Part shown: positions 25,126-32,938 of the stretch, one piece after another
Layout: each line of letters begins with the position of its first letter
Position numbering within the stretch: position 1 is the stretch's first letter
Assembly (NCBI GenBank): GCA_015066635.1
Contig: SVOA01000003.1
Coordinates: 62,001 to 126,000 of the forward strand
Length of the DNA: 64,000 nucleotides
Source: Oscillospiraceae bacterium
Lineage (GTDB): Bacteria > Bacillota > Clostridia > Oscillospirales > Acutalibacteraceae
Reading direction: 5' to 3'
Notes under the pieces: model-generated
The model's database searches: none
The model's input: only the letters and a program-made list of their open reading frames with translations
What the model was told of the DNA's origin: nothing
Position numbers and translations under genes: made by a program

Positions 25126-25144
25126 TGGGTTACGTAACAACCCA
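25126..25144. promoter_or_regulatory. LacI-type operator candidate before the symporter gene
   Basis: TGGGTT-ACGTAAC-AACCCA contains the perfect palindrome GTTACGTAAC (25129-25138). It sits about 20 bases downstream of the -10 box, where a bound repressor would block transcription. No LacI-family gene is present in the window. Confidence 0.5.
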
Positions 25145-25158
25145 AATTTAACTTAATC

Positions 25159-25187
25159 ATTATATCACAGCAAATTTCAATATTCAA
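25159..25187 (-). promoter_or_regulatory. sigma-A promoter of the GPH symporter gene
   Basis: Minus-strand TTGAAT and TATAAT with a 17-base spacer. Confidence 0.7.
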
Positions 25188-25264
25188 GCGAAGCGCTAAA
25201 AATAGGCAAATTAAACAAACAATTATGTCCGAATTTATCTATATTATTTAGGAAAACAGCCGTA

Positions 25265-25293
25265 TTGACTAAAATGTAAAATGATATTAAAAT
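25265..25293 (+). promoter_or_regulatory. sigma-A promoter of the histidine phosphatase gene
   Basis: TTGACT and TAAAAT with a 17-base spacer, 30 bases before the ATG. Confidence 0.6.
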
Positions 25294-25323
25294 TGTCATA
25301 TATTTAAGAAAAGGATAAATGAA

Positions 25324-26046
25324 ATGAAAATACTTTTTATCAGACACGCTGACCCGAATTATGAAAAGGATTCGCTGACCGAAAAAGGCTTCCGCGAGGC
25401 TGAGCTCGTAACCGAAAGACTGTTAAAGGAGTCCCCTGCTGCCGTTTATGTATCGCCTATGGGCAGAGCGCAGAAAACAGCGAAGGGTTATCTTCAAAAG
25501 ACAGGAATAAAGCCGACAGTTTATCCGTGGCTTATGGAGTTTATTCACGATGTAACATTTCCGGACGGGCGCAGACAGATTCCCTGGGACTTAATGCCCG
25601 ATTTTATAAACAGAAATCCTGAGTTATACGACCTTAAAAAGTGGTATCTTAATCCTCTTATGCAGACAGGCAGCATCAAGGAAGAATACGATAAGGTTGC
25701 AGACGGAATTGACAGCCTGCTTTCAAAGCACGGCTATGAACGTAACGGTATGATTTATAAGGTTAATAAAGCAAATTCAGATACGGTTATGATATTCTGT
25801 CATTTCGGGGTTGAATGTGTTATACTCTCGCATATGCTCAACGTCTCCCCCGTTCTGCTTTGGCAGGGCTTTTGCTGTGCGCCGACAGGTATAACAACCG
25901 TATATACCGAGGAACGGGAAAAAGGTAAAGCACAGTTCAGGGTTTCAGCTTTCGGAGACATTTCTCATTTATACGCCGCTGACGAACCGCCGTCATTTTC
26001 GGCAAGGTTCTGCGAAACCTATGACAACATGGAACAAAGGCATTAA
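25324..26046 (+). CDS. histidine phosphatase family protein (phosphoglycerate-mutase-like)
   Basis: A 240-residue cytoplasmic enzyme of the branch-2-like phosphoglycerate mutase superfamily. The phosphorylated His is in LFIRHADPNY (RHG equivalent, here RHA). The second Arg is in SPMGRAQKTA, and the proton-donor side has the second His in IFCHFGVE. RHA in place of RHG is a small deviation. The substrate cannot be told; phosphatase or mutase roles are both possible. Its context (own promoter, shared terminator with the oxidoreductase) gives no pathway hint. Confidence 0.82.
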   Translation: MKILFIRHADPNYEKDSLTEKGFREAELVTERLLKESPAAVYVSPMGRAQKTAKGYLQKTGIKPTVYPWLMEFIHDVTFPDGRRQIPWDLMPDFINRNPELYDLKKWYLNPLMQTGSIKEEYDKVADGIDSLLSKHGYERNGMIYKVNKANSDTVMIFCHFGVECVILSHMLNVSPVLLWQGFCCAPTGITTVYTEEREKGKAQFRVSAFGDISHLYAADEPPSFSARFCETYDNMEQRH

Positions 26047-26074
26047 AAAAGCACCCGCAAGGGTGCTTTTAAAT
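26045..26074. terminator. bidirectional terminator
   Basis: AAAAGCACCC and GGGTGCTTTT with a GCAA tetraloop between the convergent histidine phosphatase and oxidoreductase genes. Confidence 0.88.
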
Positions 26075-26086
26075 TATTAAGTTATA

Positions 26087-27073
26087 TCAGTCTCCGGGAT
26101 AAACGATTCCCGTCTGTCTGCGGCATTCGTCTATCATCCTCAAAACCTTAATAATATTCTCCTGAGGTAAGAACTCGCTTTCGACTAATCCGTCCTTGAT
26201 TTCCTGAGCGACAATATCGAATGTGCTGAAATTGGTCTTAACGAAATTAGAGGTGTCGCGCTTTCTCGTAGACATAAGCTTCGCACGGACTAACTGCTGG
26301 AAGAAGGGAACCGTAATCATACCGTCCGTACCCGTAATTGTTGCGTTGTCTCTGCCGACGAAATGCTTGAGAGATACGGTTATAATACAGTCAAAGCCCT
26401 GAGCGTATTTAAGAGTAATCTTTGATGTCTCGTCAACTCCGCTTTCGGTTTTTTTAGCATCACAGATTATACTGTCGGGATATCCGAATACATTGTTGCA
26501 GTATGAGAACGGGAAGGTACAAAGCTCTATAAGCGCGCCGCTGCCACTCTCAAGAGTCATAAGAGATGCGTCATTATTCCTCTTTGAGAAATGTATATCC
26601 ATTTTTTTAACGTCGCCTATTTCCCCGTCGCCTATCCATTCCTTTACCTTGCTGTAAATGGGATAAAACCAGTTCCATGTAGTTGACGAAACATAGACGC
26701 CGTTTTCCTTTGCCCTTGCAAAAATATCAAGAGCCTGCTTTTCGTTAATAAATATCGGCTTCTCAATAAGAACGGGCTTTTTAAGTTCAATACATTTTAG
26801 CGCAATTTCATAATGCCGCGTGATACTGACATCAGAAATATAGACCGCCTCGACGTCAGGGTCGCTTATTGCCTGATCCATATCGGAATAAACCTTGCCG
26901 CCGTAGAACATTGAAAAGCTGTTTGCCTCTGACGGATTATCGGAATAAACGGAAACTATCTTATGAGAACGTCCCTTGATAACATTGAGCTCAAGAGCAA
27001 CTTTTCTGGCAACATTTCCGAGCCCGATAAAACACCAGTTAAAAGTGTTATTATCAAATAACAAAATCTCCAA
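26087..27073 (-). CDS. Gfo/Idh/MocA-family NAD(P)-dependent oxidoreductase
   Basis: A sugar-type dehydrogenase of up to 328 residues. The N-terminal Rossmann fold has FIGLGNVARKVA (16-27), then VYISDVSITRHYE and the EKP motif in PVLIEKPIFIN, where the Lys is catalytic in the family. The second half is the usual beta-sheet substrate domain. The oxidised sugar or polyol is unknown. The start is unusual: no ATG is available before the Rossmann motif. Either a TTG directly after GGGGG or another TTG three codons later (nine bases after GGGGG) is used. It follows the dCMP deaminase by 18 bases, so the two are probably co-transcribed. Confidence 0.85.
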   Translation of the reverse strand: MEILLFDNNTFNWCFIGLGNVARKVALELNVIKGRSHKIVSVYSDNPSEANSFSMFYGGKVYSDMDQAISDPDVEAVYISDVSITRHYEIALKCIELKKPVLIEKPIFINEKQALDIFARAKENGVYVSSTTWNWFYPIYSKVKEWIGDGEIGDVKKMDIHFSKRNNDASLMTLESGSGALIELCTFPFSYCNNVFGYPDSIICDAKKTESGVDETSKITLKYAQGFDCIITVSLKHFVGRDNATITGTDGMITVPFFQQLVRAKLMSTRKRDTSNFVKTNFSTFDIVAQEIKDGLVESEFLPQENIIKVLRMIDECRRQTGIVYPGD

Positions 27074-27091
27074 CCCCCGAATTTTTTTGAT

Positions 27092-27577
27092 TTAATAACC
27101 GAATGAACCGTCCAGAGAATCGTCGTTATCAATCCACTTTTTTACATTGACGATTCTGTATTCACTCTCGCTGTCTCTGATGATTACGTGCTCAATACCC
27201 GAGTTAATAATAAGTCTCTTACACATTGAGCAGCTGTTTGCGTCCTCAACATAAGTGCCGTCAGGGTTAAGACCTACAAGGTAAAGAGTACCGCCGAGCA
27301 TCTCGTTTCTTGACGCGCTGATTATTGCATTTGCTTCGGCGTGAACGCTTCTGCAAAGCTCATATCTCTCTCCGCGAGGAATTTTCAGCTCGTCTCTGAT
27401 GCATTTATTAAGGTCGCAGCAGTTTTTTCTGCCTCTCGGAGCCCCCGAATATCCCGTTGAAATAACCTGATCATTCTGAACGATAACGGCTCCGTAATAG
27501 CGTCTTAAACAAGTGCTTCTGTGAGCTACAGCCTGCGCTAAATCAAGATAGTAGTTAATTTTATCTCTTCTTTCCAT
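27092..27577 (-). CDS. deoxycytidylate (dCMP) deaminase, ComEB-like
   Basis: Deaminates dCMP to dUMP for thymidylate synthesis in the cytoplasm. The 161-residue protein has the cytidine-deaminase zinc site: HAEANAI (His ligand and catalytic Glu) with CSMCKRLI (two Cys ligands). An upstream Cys/His-rich segment GRKNCCDLNKCIRDE probably holds the second, structural zinc of dCMP deaminases. The track ORF starts 24 codons earlier. The ATG after AGGAGAGGT gives the expected N-terminus MERRDKINYYLDLAQAVAHRSTC. A TTGATA/TATGAT promoter lies upstream, divergent from trmB. Confidence 0.9.
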   Translation of the reverse strand: MERRDKINYYLDLAQAVAHRSTCLRRYYGAVIVQNDQVISTGYSGAPRGRKNCCDLNKCIRDELKIPRGERYELCRSVHAEANAIISASRNEMLGGTLYLVGLNPDGTYVEDANSCSMCKRLIINSGIEHVIIRDSESEYRIVNVKKWIDNDDSLDGSFGY

Positions 27578-27604
27578 GTTCCAACACCTCTCCTTATATT
27601 TATT

Positions 27605-27633
27605 ATCATAACATAAAGAATTTAAACTATCAA
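27605..27633 (-). promoter_or_regulatory. promoter of the dCMP deaminase-oxidoreductase unit
   Basis: Minus-strand TTGATA and TATGAT, 17-base spacer. Confidence 0.55.
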
Positions 27634-27641
27634 TATTATAT

Positions 27642-27670
27642 TTGCACAAAATAATTATTTATGATATTAT
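27642..27670 (+). promoter_or_regulatory. promoter of trmB
   Basis: TTGCAC and TATTAT, 17-base spacer, ending 15 bases before the trmB ATG. The leader is therefore very short. Confidence 0.45.
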
Positions 27671-27685
27671 TTTGACGGTGATTAA

Positions 27686-28366
27686 ATGAGATTCAGAAAA
27701 ATCAAGCATCTTGAAGCAAGACGCAATAAATGCGAAGAATTAAGAATTGACTGTCCTCTCCCCGATTTTGACCTGCGAAATCTTGACGAGCACTATTCCC
27801 CGATAGATTTAAAAAAGGTTTTTAAAAACAACAACCCGCTCGTACTGGAAATAGGCTGCGGCAAAGGACAGTTTGCCTGCGAATATGCAAAACAGAATCC
27901 TGACAAAAACATAATCGGTATCGAGTGCGTACCCGGCGTACTTGTAAAGGCGTGTGAAAAAGCAAAGGAAGCGGAACTTCAAAATCTGAGATTTCTTGAA
28001 ATGAAGGCAGAATACCTCTCGATATTCATTGAGAAAAACTCCGTTAGCGAAATTTATCTCAATTTCAGTACGCCGTTTCCGAAATATAAGCAGAGAAAGC
28101 ACAGACTTACAAGTCCCGAATTTTTAAAAATTTATAAGCAGATTCTTATTCCTAACGGCTTCATAGTACAAAAAACTGACAGCGCAGTTTTATTTGAGTT
28201 TTCGATAGAGAGCTTTTCGCAAAACGGCTTTGAACTCGGCGAGGTTACTCTCGACCTTCATAATAGCCGTATTGAGGGCAACATTGAAACGGAATACGAG
28301 CAGAGATTTTTGGCAGAAGGTCTGCCTATTTACAGACTTAAAGCTTCGCTTAAAAAATCAAGCTGA
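27686..28366 (+). CDS. trmB: tRNA (guanine-N7-)-methyltransferase
   Basis: Methylates G46 in the tRNA variable loop using S-adenosylmethionine. The 226 residues contain the SAM motif LVLEIGCGKGQFACEYA (about 52-68) and IIGIECVPGVL. The family's RNA-binding/catalytic block follows as YLNFSTPFPKYKQRKHRLT (about 132-150), and the C-terminal TEYEQRF is typical. In Escherichia coli and Bacillus TrmB this block reads DPWPK with an essential Asp; here Asp is Thr and Trp is Phe. The rest of the fold is intact, so this looks like a lineage variant, but activity is not certain. Confidence 0.88.
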   Translation: MRFRKIKHLEARRNKCEELRIDCPLPDFDLRNLDEHYSPIDLKKVFKNNNPLVLEIGCGKGQFACEYAKQNPDKNIIGIECVPGVLVKACEKAKEAELQNLRFLEMKAEYLSIFIEKNSVSEIYLNFSTPFPKYKQRKHRLTSPEFLKIYKQILIPNGFIVQKTDSAVLFEFSIESFSQNGFELGEVTLDLHNSRIEGNIETEYEQRFLAEGLPIYRLKASLKKSS

Positions 28367-28375
28367 CTTTTTTGT

Positions 28376-28404
28376 ATCGGGCATTAAAAATGCCCGATAT
28401 TTTT
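28376..28404 (+). terminator. terminator of trmB
   Basis: ATCGGGCAT and ATGCCCGAT around TAAAA, followed by a T run. Confidence 0.82.
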
Positions 28405-28425
28405 ACCGTAATTATATATTTTTCC

Positions 28426-28454
28426 TTGACATTTCAGATATTTTTTGATAATAT
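28426..28454 (+). promoter_or_regulatory. promoter of tRNA-Gly(TCC)
   Basis: Perfect TTGACA, a 17-base spacer and TAATAT, ending 16 bases before the tRNA. Confidence 0.82.
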
Positions 28455-28470
28455 ATTCAAGCATTCAGAT

Positions 28471-28545
28471 GCGGGTGTAGTTCAATGGCTAGAATTCCAG
28501 CCTTCCAAGCTGGCCGTGTGGGTTCGATTCCCATCACCCGCTCCA
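28471..28545 (+). tRNA. tRNA-Gly (anticodon TCC)
   Basis: GCGGGTG pairs with CACCCGC, with discriminator T and encoded CCA. The stem CCAGC/GCTGG encloses CTTCCAA, giving anticodon TCC. The D-arm TAGTTCAATGGCTAGA and T-arm GGGTTCGATTCCC are typical. Length 75. Confidence 0.97.
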
Positions 28546-28550
28546 AACAA

Positions 28551-28590
28551 AAAGAAGCAGTTAAGGTCGTACCTTTACTGCTTCTTTTTT
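28551..28590. terminator. bidirectional terminator of tRNA-Gly and the ruvC-bioY gene train
   Basis: AAGAAGCAGTTAAGGT and ACCTTTACTGCTTCTT pair with one mismatch around CGT; A run before, T run after. The bioY stop codon lies inside the hairpin. Confidence 0.85.
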
Positions 28591-29153
28591 ATTATTTTCA
28601 GTTTTCTGTTAACAAGCGTACTCACGGTAAAAGCCGCAGCTATTTTTATTAAATCGGGAACGATAAACGGGACAACGCATACGCTCAGAGCTCCCATAAA
28701 TCCGACGTCTTCAGACCCTCTGCCGTAAATATACACAAACCAGAGCGTACCTAAAAGATAGCAAACGGCAAGAGAAACAATCATTGCCAAAAGCGTAAAT
28801 ACCGCCTTATTTTTGCTTATTGCGGTAACAAGCCAGAAAACAAGTCCCGAAAAAACAAATCCGATTATAAATCCGCCCGTAGGTCCCGTAATAACGCCTA
28901 AACCTGACTTGAATCCCGAAAAAACGGGTAAGCCGATAATTCCGAGCAGTATATATATAATAATCGAAACCGTTCCGTTTTTACCGCCGAGTATTCCGAG
29001 AGCGCAATAAACGGCAAACAGCTGAAGCGTAAACGGAATAACCGAAGGAATGCTTATAAAAGAACAAACGCAAATTAAACCTGAAAACAGAGATATGAGT
29101 ATCATATCCGTCAGGTTTGATTTGCTTTTTTTATTTGTACCTTTATTTGACAT
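28575..29153 (-). CDS. bioY: BioY biotin transporter, ECF S-component
   Basis: Membrane protein that binds biotin for uptake. The 192 residues form about six helices. The BioY hallmarks are IPSVIPFTLQLFAVYCALGILGGKNG (about 33-58), YILLGIIGLPVFSGFKSGLGVITGPTGGFIIGF (68-100) and a C-terminal PFIVPDLIKIAAA. It works with an EcfA1-EcfA2-EcfT energising unit, encoded some 6 kb upstream in the same gene train. The ATG overlaps the end of clpE by eleven bases and has no good ribosome site, which suggests translational coupling. The N-terminus is Lys/Asn-rich and cytoplasmic. Confidence 0.92.
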   Translation of the reverse strand: MSNKGTNKKSKSNLTDMILISLFSGLICVCSFISIPSVIPFTLQLFAVYCALGILGGKNGTVSIIIYILLGIIGLPVFSGFKSGLGVITGPTGGFIIGFVFSGLVFWLVTAISKNKAVFTLLAMIVSLAVCYLLGTLWFVYIYGRGSEDVGFMGALSVCVVPFIVPDLIKIAAAFTVSTLVNRKLKIIKKKQ

Positions 29154-31416
29154 TGAGTTTAATTTCGTCTTTTTCGACGCTTAATTTAATTGAGATAATA
29201 ACAGCGTCGCTGTTATTTACTATATAGGTGGAGATTTTATCCTCGACATTACGCCTGATAACATTTCGCAAATCTCTTGCGCCTCTGCTGTCTCCGCTCA
29301 TTTTGGAAACAAGAAGGCTCTTGACATTGTCGCTGAATTCGAGCGTTATGCCCCTGTCTTTAAGCGCCTGACCGAGTTCGTCAAGCATAAGACCTGCAAT
29401 TCCCTCATAGTTTTCTTTGGTAAGCTCGTTAAATACAACTATCTCGTCAACTCTGCCTATAAATTCGGGACGTAAAAATTCCTTTAGCGCCTTTATGGCA
29501 AGTTCTTTTTTTACCTCTCCCCTGTCCTTGGCAAAACCGAGAACATTTTCCTTGCGGTCGCTGCCTGCATTTGAGGTCATAATAATAACCGTATTTGCAA
29601 AGCTTACGGTTCTGCCGTGAGCGTCATTCGTTTTGCCCTCATCAAGTATCTGAAGCAGGATATTCATAACGTCGGGATGAGCCTTTTCGATTTCATCAAA
29701 AAGTATAATCGAATACGGCTTGCGTCTGACCTTTTCCGTAAGCTGTCCCGCTTCGTCATAACCGACATATCCGGGAGGCGAACCTATAAGACGGGAAACG
29801 GAATGTTTCTCCATAAATTCAGACATATCAAATCTTATCAGCGTTTCGGGAGTGTCAAAAAGCTCATAGGATAGCTGCTTAACAAGTTCGGTTTTACCGA
29901 CTCCCGTAGGTCCTACAAAGATAAAAGATGCGGGTCTTTTCTGTACGGAAAGCTGAACTCTGCTTCTTTTTATCGCAGCGGCAACAAGCTCAACTGCCTC
30001 ATCCTGACCGATAATATGCTCTTTTAATCTGTCCTCAAGTCCTGCAAGACGCTTTATGTCGCCTTCGGCAATTTTGGAGGCGGGAATACCCGTCCACAGA
30101 TTTATAACAGTTGCAAGGTCATCCTCAAGGACGGCGTTGTCGCTTGCCTTCTCCTTAACGTCGGGAAGCTTGCTTTCGGTGCTAAGAAGCTCTGCTCTGA
30201 TTTCCGCCAATCTCTCATAGTCGATTTCTTCGGTTTCCGCAGAAAGCTCGTCTTCCTCCTCCTTGAGAGAGTCTATTTCGTTTAAAAGCTTTTCGTATTC
30301 ACTTATAGACTTATTACGAAGATTTGCGCAGGTACAGGCCTCGTCAAGCAGGTCAATGGCTTTATCCGGCAGAAATCTGTCTGTAATATATCTCTCGGAA
30401 AGAGTTACCGCTTTATAAACGAGATTATCGGCTATACGTACCTTATGATAGTCCTCATAGTATTTTTTGATACCGAGAAGCATCTGATAGGTATCCGCTA
30501 CGGAAGGCTCCTCAACCTTTACGGGCTGGAATCTTCTCTCAAGTGCGGCATCCTTTTCGATATGCTTTCTGTACTCGTTAAAGGTAGTGGCGCCTATAAC
30601 CTGAATTTCGCCTCTCGAAAGAGCGGGTTTAAGAATATTGGCGGCGTTCATAGTGCCCTCTGCGTCTCCCGTTCCGACAAGATTGTGAACCTCGTCGATA
30701 AAAAGAATTACGTTGCCGTTTTCTTTAACCTCATCAATGAGACCTTTAATTCTTGCTTCAAACTGTCCTCTGAACTGAGTGCCTGCAACAAGTGAGGTCA
30801 AATCGAGCAGATGTATCTCTTTGTCGGAAATTTTTGCAGGAACCTCGCCCGCAGCAATTTTTATAGCGAGTCCCTCTGCTATGGCAGTTTTACCTACACC
30901 GGGTTCTCCTATAAGGCAGGGGTTATTCTTTGTACGTCTGCACAGAATCTGAATTACCCTGCTTATTTCCTTATCTCTGCCTATAATACTGTCAAGTTTG
31001 CCTTCGCGTGCTCTTGCGGTAAGATTAGTGCAGTAAACTCCGAGATACTTGCTCTTTTTGTCTTTATTCTTCTTTTTCTTTTTGCCTTTTTTATCGGCTT
31101 CCTCGGTTTCGGTTTCTTCTGATTCTTCGGTACGGTTATTTAACATACCGTTAAAAAGGGACATAGGCAAAGCTCCGCCTGCCTCGAATCCTTCCTCGCC
31201 GCTTCCGAGTATTTCGTTCATTTGCTCAGACGCTTCCATCATTTCCTCCTCGGAAATGCCCATACTGTCCATAATCTGCTTTATCGGACCGATATTAAGC
31301 TCCATGGCGCAGGAAATACAGAGTCCCTCATTTGTGGTCTTATCCCCGTCCACACGGGAAATAAAGAACACTGCGGGATTCTTTTTACATCTTGAGCAAA
31401 GCATATTTTTATTCAT
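29143..31416 (-). CDS. clpE: ClpE-like ATP-dependent Clp protease ATPase with N-terminal zinc finger
   Basis: An unfoldase of 757 residues that feeds proteins to ClpP. Instead of the double Clp-N domain of ClpC, it begins with a zinc finger, CSRC (7-10) and CISC (33-36), as in ClpE and McsA. A charged Glu/Lys linker (95-123) follows. The first AAA module has Walker A GEPGVGKTA (170-178) and FIDEVH. A coiled UVR-like stretch comes next, then the second AAA module with GPTGVGKTE (about 500) and IILFDEIEKAHPD. ENVLGF corresponds to the ClpP-docking loop. It lies 6 bases after pgsA. ClpE is usually stress-induced, but no CtsR-type site is visible here. Confidence 0.88.
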   Translation of the reverse strand: MNKNMLCSRCKKNPAVFFISRVDGDKTTNEGLCISCAMELNIGPIKQIMDSMGISEEEMMEASEQMNEILGSGEEGFEAGGALPMSLFNGMLNNRTEESEETETEEADKKGKKKKKNKDKKSKYLGVYCTNLTARAREGKLDSIIGRDKEISRVIQILCRRTKNNPCLIGEPGVGKTAIAEGLAIKIAAGEVPAKISDKEIHLLDLTSLVAGTQFRGQFEARIKGLIDEVKENGNVILFIDEVHNLVGTGDAEGTMNAANILKPALSRGEIQVIGATTFNEYRKHIEKDAALERRFQPVKVEEPSVADTYQMLLGIKKYYEDYHKVRIADNLVYKAVTLSERYITDRFLPDKAIDLLDEACTCANLRNKSISEYEKLLNEIDSLKEEEDELSAETEEIDYERLAEIRAELLSTESKLPDVKEKASDNAVLEDDLATVINLWTGIPASKIAEGDIKRLAGLEDRLKEHIIGQDEAVELVAAAIKRSRVQLSVQKRPASFIFVGPTGVGKTELVKQLSYELFDTPETLIRFDMSEFMEKHSVSRLIGSPPGYVGYDEAGQLTEKVRRKPYSIILFDEIEKAHPDVMNILLQILDEGKTNDAHGRTVSFANTVIIMTSNAGSDRKENVLGFAKDRGEVKKELAIKALKEFLRPEFIGRVDEIVVFNELTKENYEGIAGLMLDELGQALKDRGITLEFSDNVKSLLVSKMSGDSRGARDLRNVIRRNVEDKISTYIVNNSDAVIISIKLSVEKDEIKLNVK

Positions 31417-31422
31417 TACCGA

Positions 31423-32118
31423 TTATTCCTCACTGTTTTCTTCTAAAGGCTCGGAACCGTCCGATTCCGTTTTTTTATCTTTGTTTAGTATCTGCCTTGC
31501 GGCGTCGGGTATGTAACTTGCAAATGCGACAAATGTAAGAATAAGCGCGATTATTACAAGTATATAAACGACTATTTCGGGTAAAGTCAGACTCGGATTA
31601 AGCTGACTAATTGCTCCGACCTCAGGACCGAACGCAATAATGAGAAGCATTATTACATAAAACGCAAATGTCGAAACCTTGCCGTAAATTGCCGCAGGAG
31701 CGGGACGCGCGCCTCTCGAAATAATTGCAAGACCGCCGAGAAGCATAATTATATCCTTAACGATAAAGAGCAGGAAAACCCATGCAAAAGCCTTCATTGA
31801 AGGACTGTCTGCACTCTTGAATTTAAGATATAAAACTATTGCAAGCGCAAAAATCGTTAATTTATCGGCTATCGGGTCAAGCATTTTGCCGAGAGCGCTG
31901 ACCTGATTGAATTTCCTTGCGATTTTACCGTCAAAGAAATCGGAAAGGCCCGAAACTGCAAGCACAAGAACTGCCCACCATATATAACCCTTCATATAAA
32001 GAACGGCAAATACGGGTATAAGCAAAATTCTGATTACCGAAAGAAGATTCGGTACCGTCATACAGCCGTCAAAAATATTTTTTACGTTTTCTTTAGCCGT
32101 AAGATTTTTCTCCGACAT
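31423..32118 (-). CDS. pgsA: CDP-diacylglycerol-glycerol-3-phosphate 3-phosphatidyltransferase
   Basis: Makes phosphatidylglycerol phosphate from CDP-diacylglycerol in the membrane. The CDP-alcohol transferase signature is complete: SDFFDGKIARKFNQVSALGKMLDPIAD (about 60-86) matches D-x2-DG-x2-AR-x8-G-x3-D-x3-D. About five to six helices are visible. The N-terminus TVPNLLSVIRILLIPVFA is the usual PgsA start. The acidic C-terminal tail DKKTESDGSEPLEENSEE is longer than average. AGGAGGG precedes the ATG. It follows cvpA by 17 bases within the long gene train. Confidence 0.92.
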   Translation of the reverse strand: MSEKNLTAKENVKNIFDGCMTVPNLLSVIRILLIPVFAVLYMKGYIWWAVLVLAVSGLSDFFDGKIARKFNQVSALGKMLDPIADKLTIFALAIVLYLKFKSADSPSMKAFAWVFLLFIVKDIIMLLGGLAIISRGARPAPAAIYGKVSTFAFYVIMLLIIAFGPEVGAISQLNPSLTLPEIVVYILVIIALILTFVAFASYIPDAARQILNKDKKTESDGSEPLEENSEE

Positions 32119-32135
32119 AGATTATATCCCTCCTA

Positions 32136-32864
32136 TTATTTCTCTGCAAAAGCCTCTGCCATGGAAATTGCTTCCATCGGGTCAAACTTATCGCAAATCT
32201 GAACAATAGCCGAGTCGGAAATCGCCTTCTGCATATCGCCGTTCTCAATTCTCGGCTGAATATAAACAAGAAGATTGCTGATAAGGAATACAACAACAAG
32301 TCCCTCAACAATGCCGATAATTGCGCCGATTGTTCTGTCCGCAGAACTGATTGATTCGCTCTGTTTGAAGCTCTTTGCTATTGCTACGCATATTATCCTG
32401 AGAATTATTCCGTAAATAACAGCCAGGAAGAAATACAGAATATGTTTGAGAACCGCAACGGCAATAGGCTGTACTATTTCGGACTCAAGCGATTTGTAAA
32501 GCTCGGATGTGTCAAGCTTTGTCTTTGCAATCTGATTTGATACAGCGGCAACGTCGATACCGACCTTTTCTGCCTGCTTCTTTACAAACTCGGGCATATT
32601 GTCAATTACATACTTCGCCTTGTCGGCAGTAGTAAGCGCCGCAGAATTTGCAGGTAAATTCTCATACAGTTTTCTTTCAACAGTCTTGTGGAAGAAGCCT
32701 GTGTACATAACCTTTGCAATGGGCTCTGCCGTCTGTGCCGCAAGAAAAATAGCCACTGCAAAAGCAACAACCTCTGCTATTGTTACCAGAATGCCTCTCT
32801 TGGCAGCAAGGATAACAATAACAATTACCAGTAAAACAAGTACAATGTCAAGTACTATACTCAT
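32136..32864 (-). CDS. CvpA family membrane protein
   Basis: A 242-residue protein with N-terminal helices typical of CvpA (DIVLVLLVIVIVILAAKRGILVTIAEVVAFAVAIFLA), a polar middle region (about 62-120), and two later helices around 130-155 and 165-190. The last has the family pattern RTIGAIIGIVEGLVVVFLI. CvpA proteins are linked to colicin V export in E. coli and to envelope stress; the biochemical role is not known. TAGGAGG precedes the ATG. It sits 74 bases after the propeller-protein gene. Confidence 0.8.
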   Translation of the reverse strand: MSIVLDIVLVLLVIVIVILAAKRGILVTIAEVVAFAVAIFLAAQTAEPIAKVMYTGFFHKTVERKLYENLPANSAALTTADKAKYVIDNMPEFVKKQAEKVGIDVAAVSNQIAKTKLDTSELYKSLESEIVQPIAVAVLKHILYFFLAVIYGIILRIICVAIAKSFKQSESISSADRTIGAIIGIVEGLVVVFLISNLLVYIQPRIENGDMQKAISDSAIVQICDKFDPMEAISMAEAFAEK

Positions 32865-32938
32865 GTAAATACCTCCTAAATGATATTCAAAAAATATTTA
32901 TAAAATATGAATAAACAGCAAATTTTTAATAAATTTGT

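Noticed and set aside
28372-28728. ORF with GVVQWLEFQPSKLAVWVRFPSPAP
   Set aside because: It is tRNA-Gly(TCC) read as protein, continuing into antisense of bioY.
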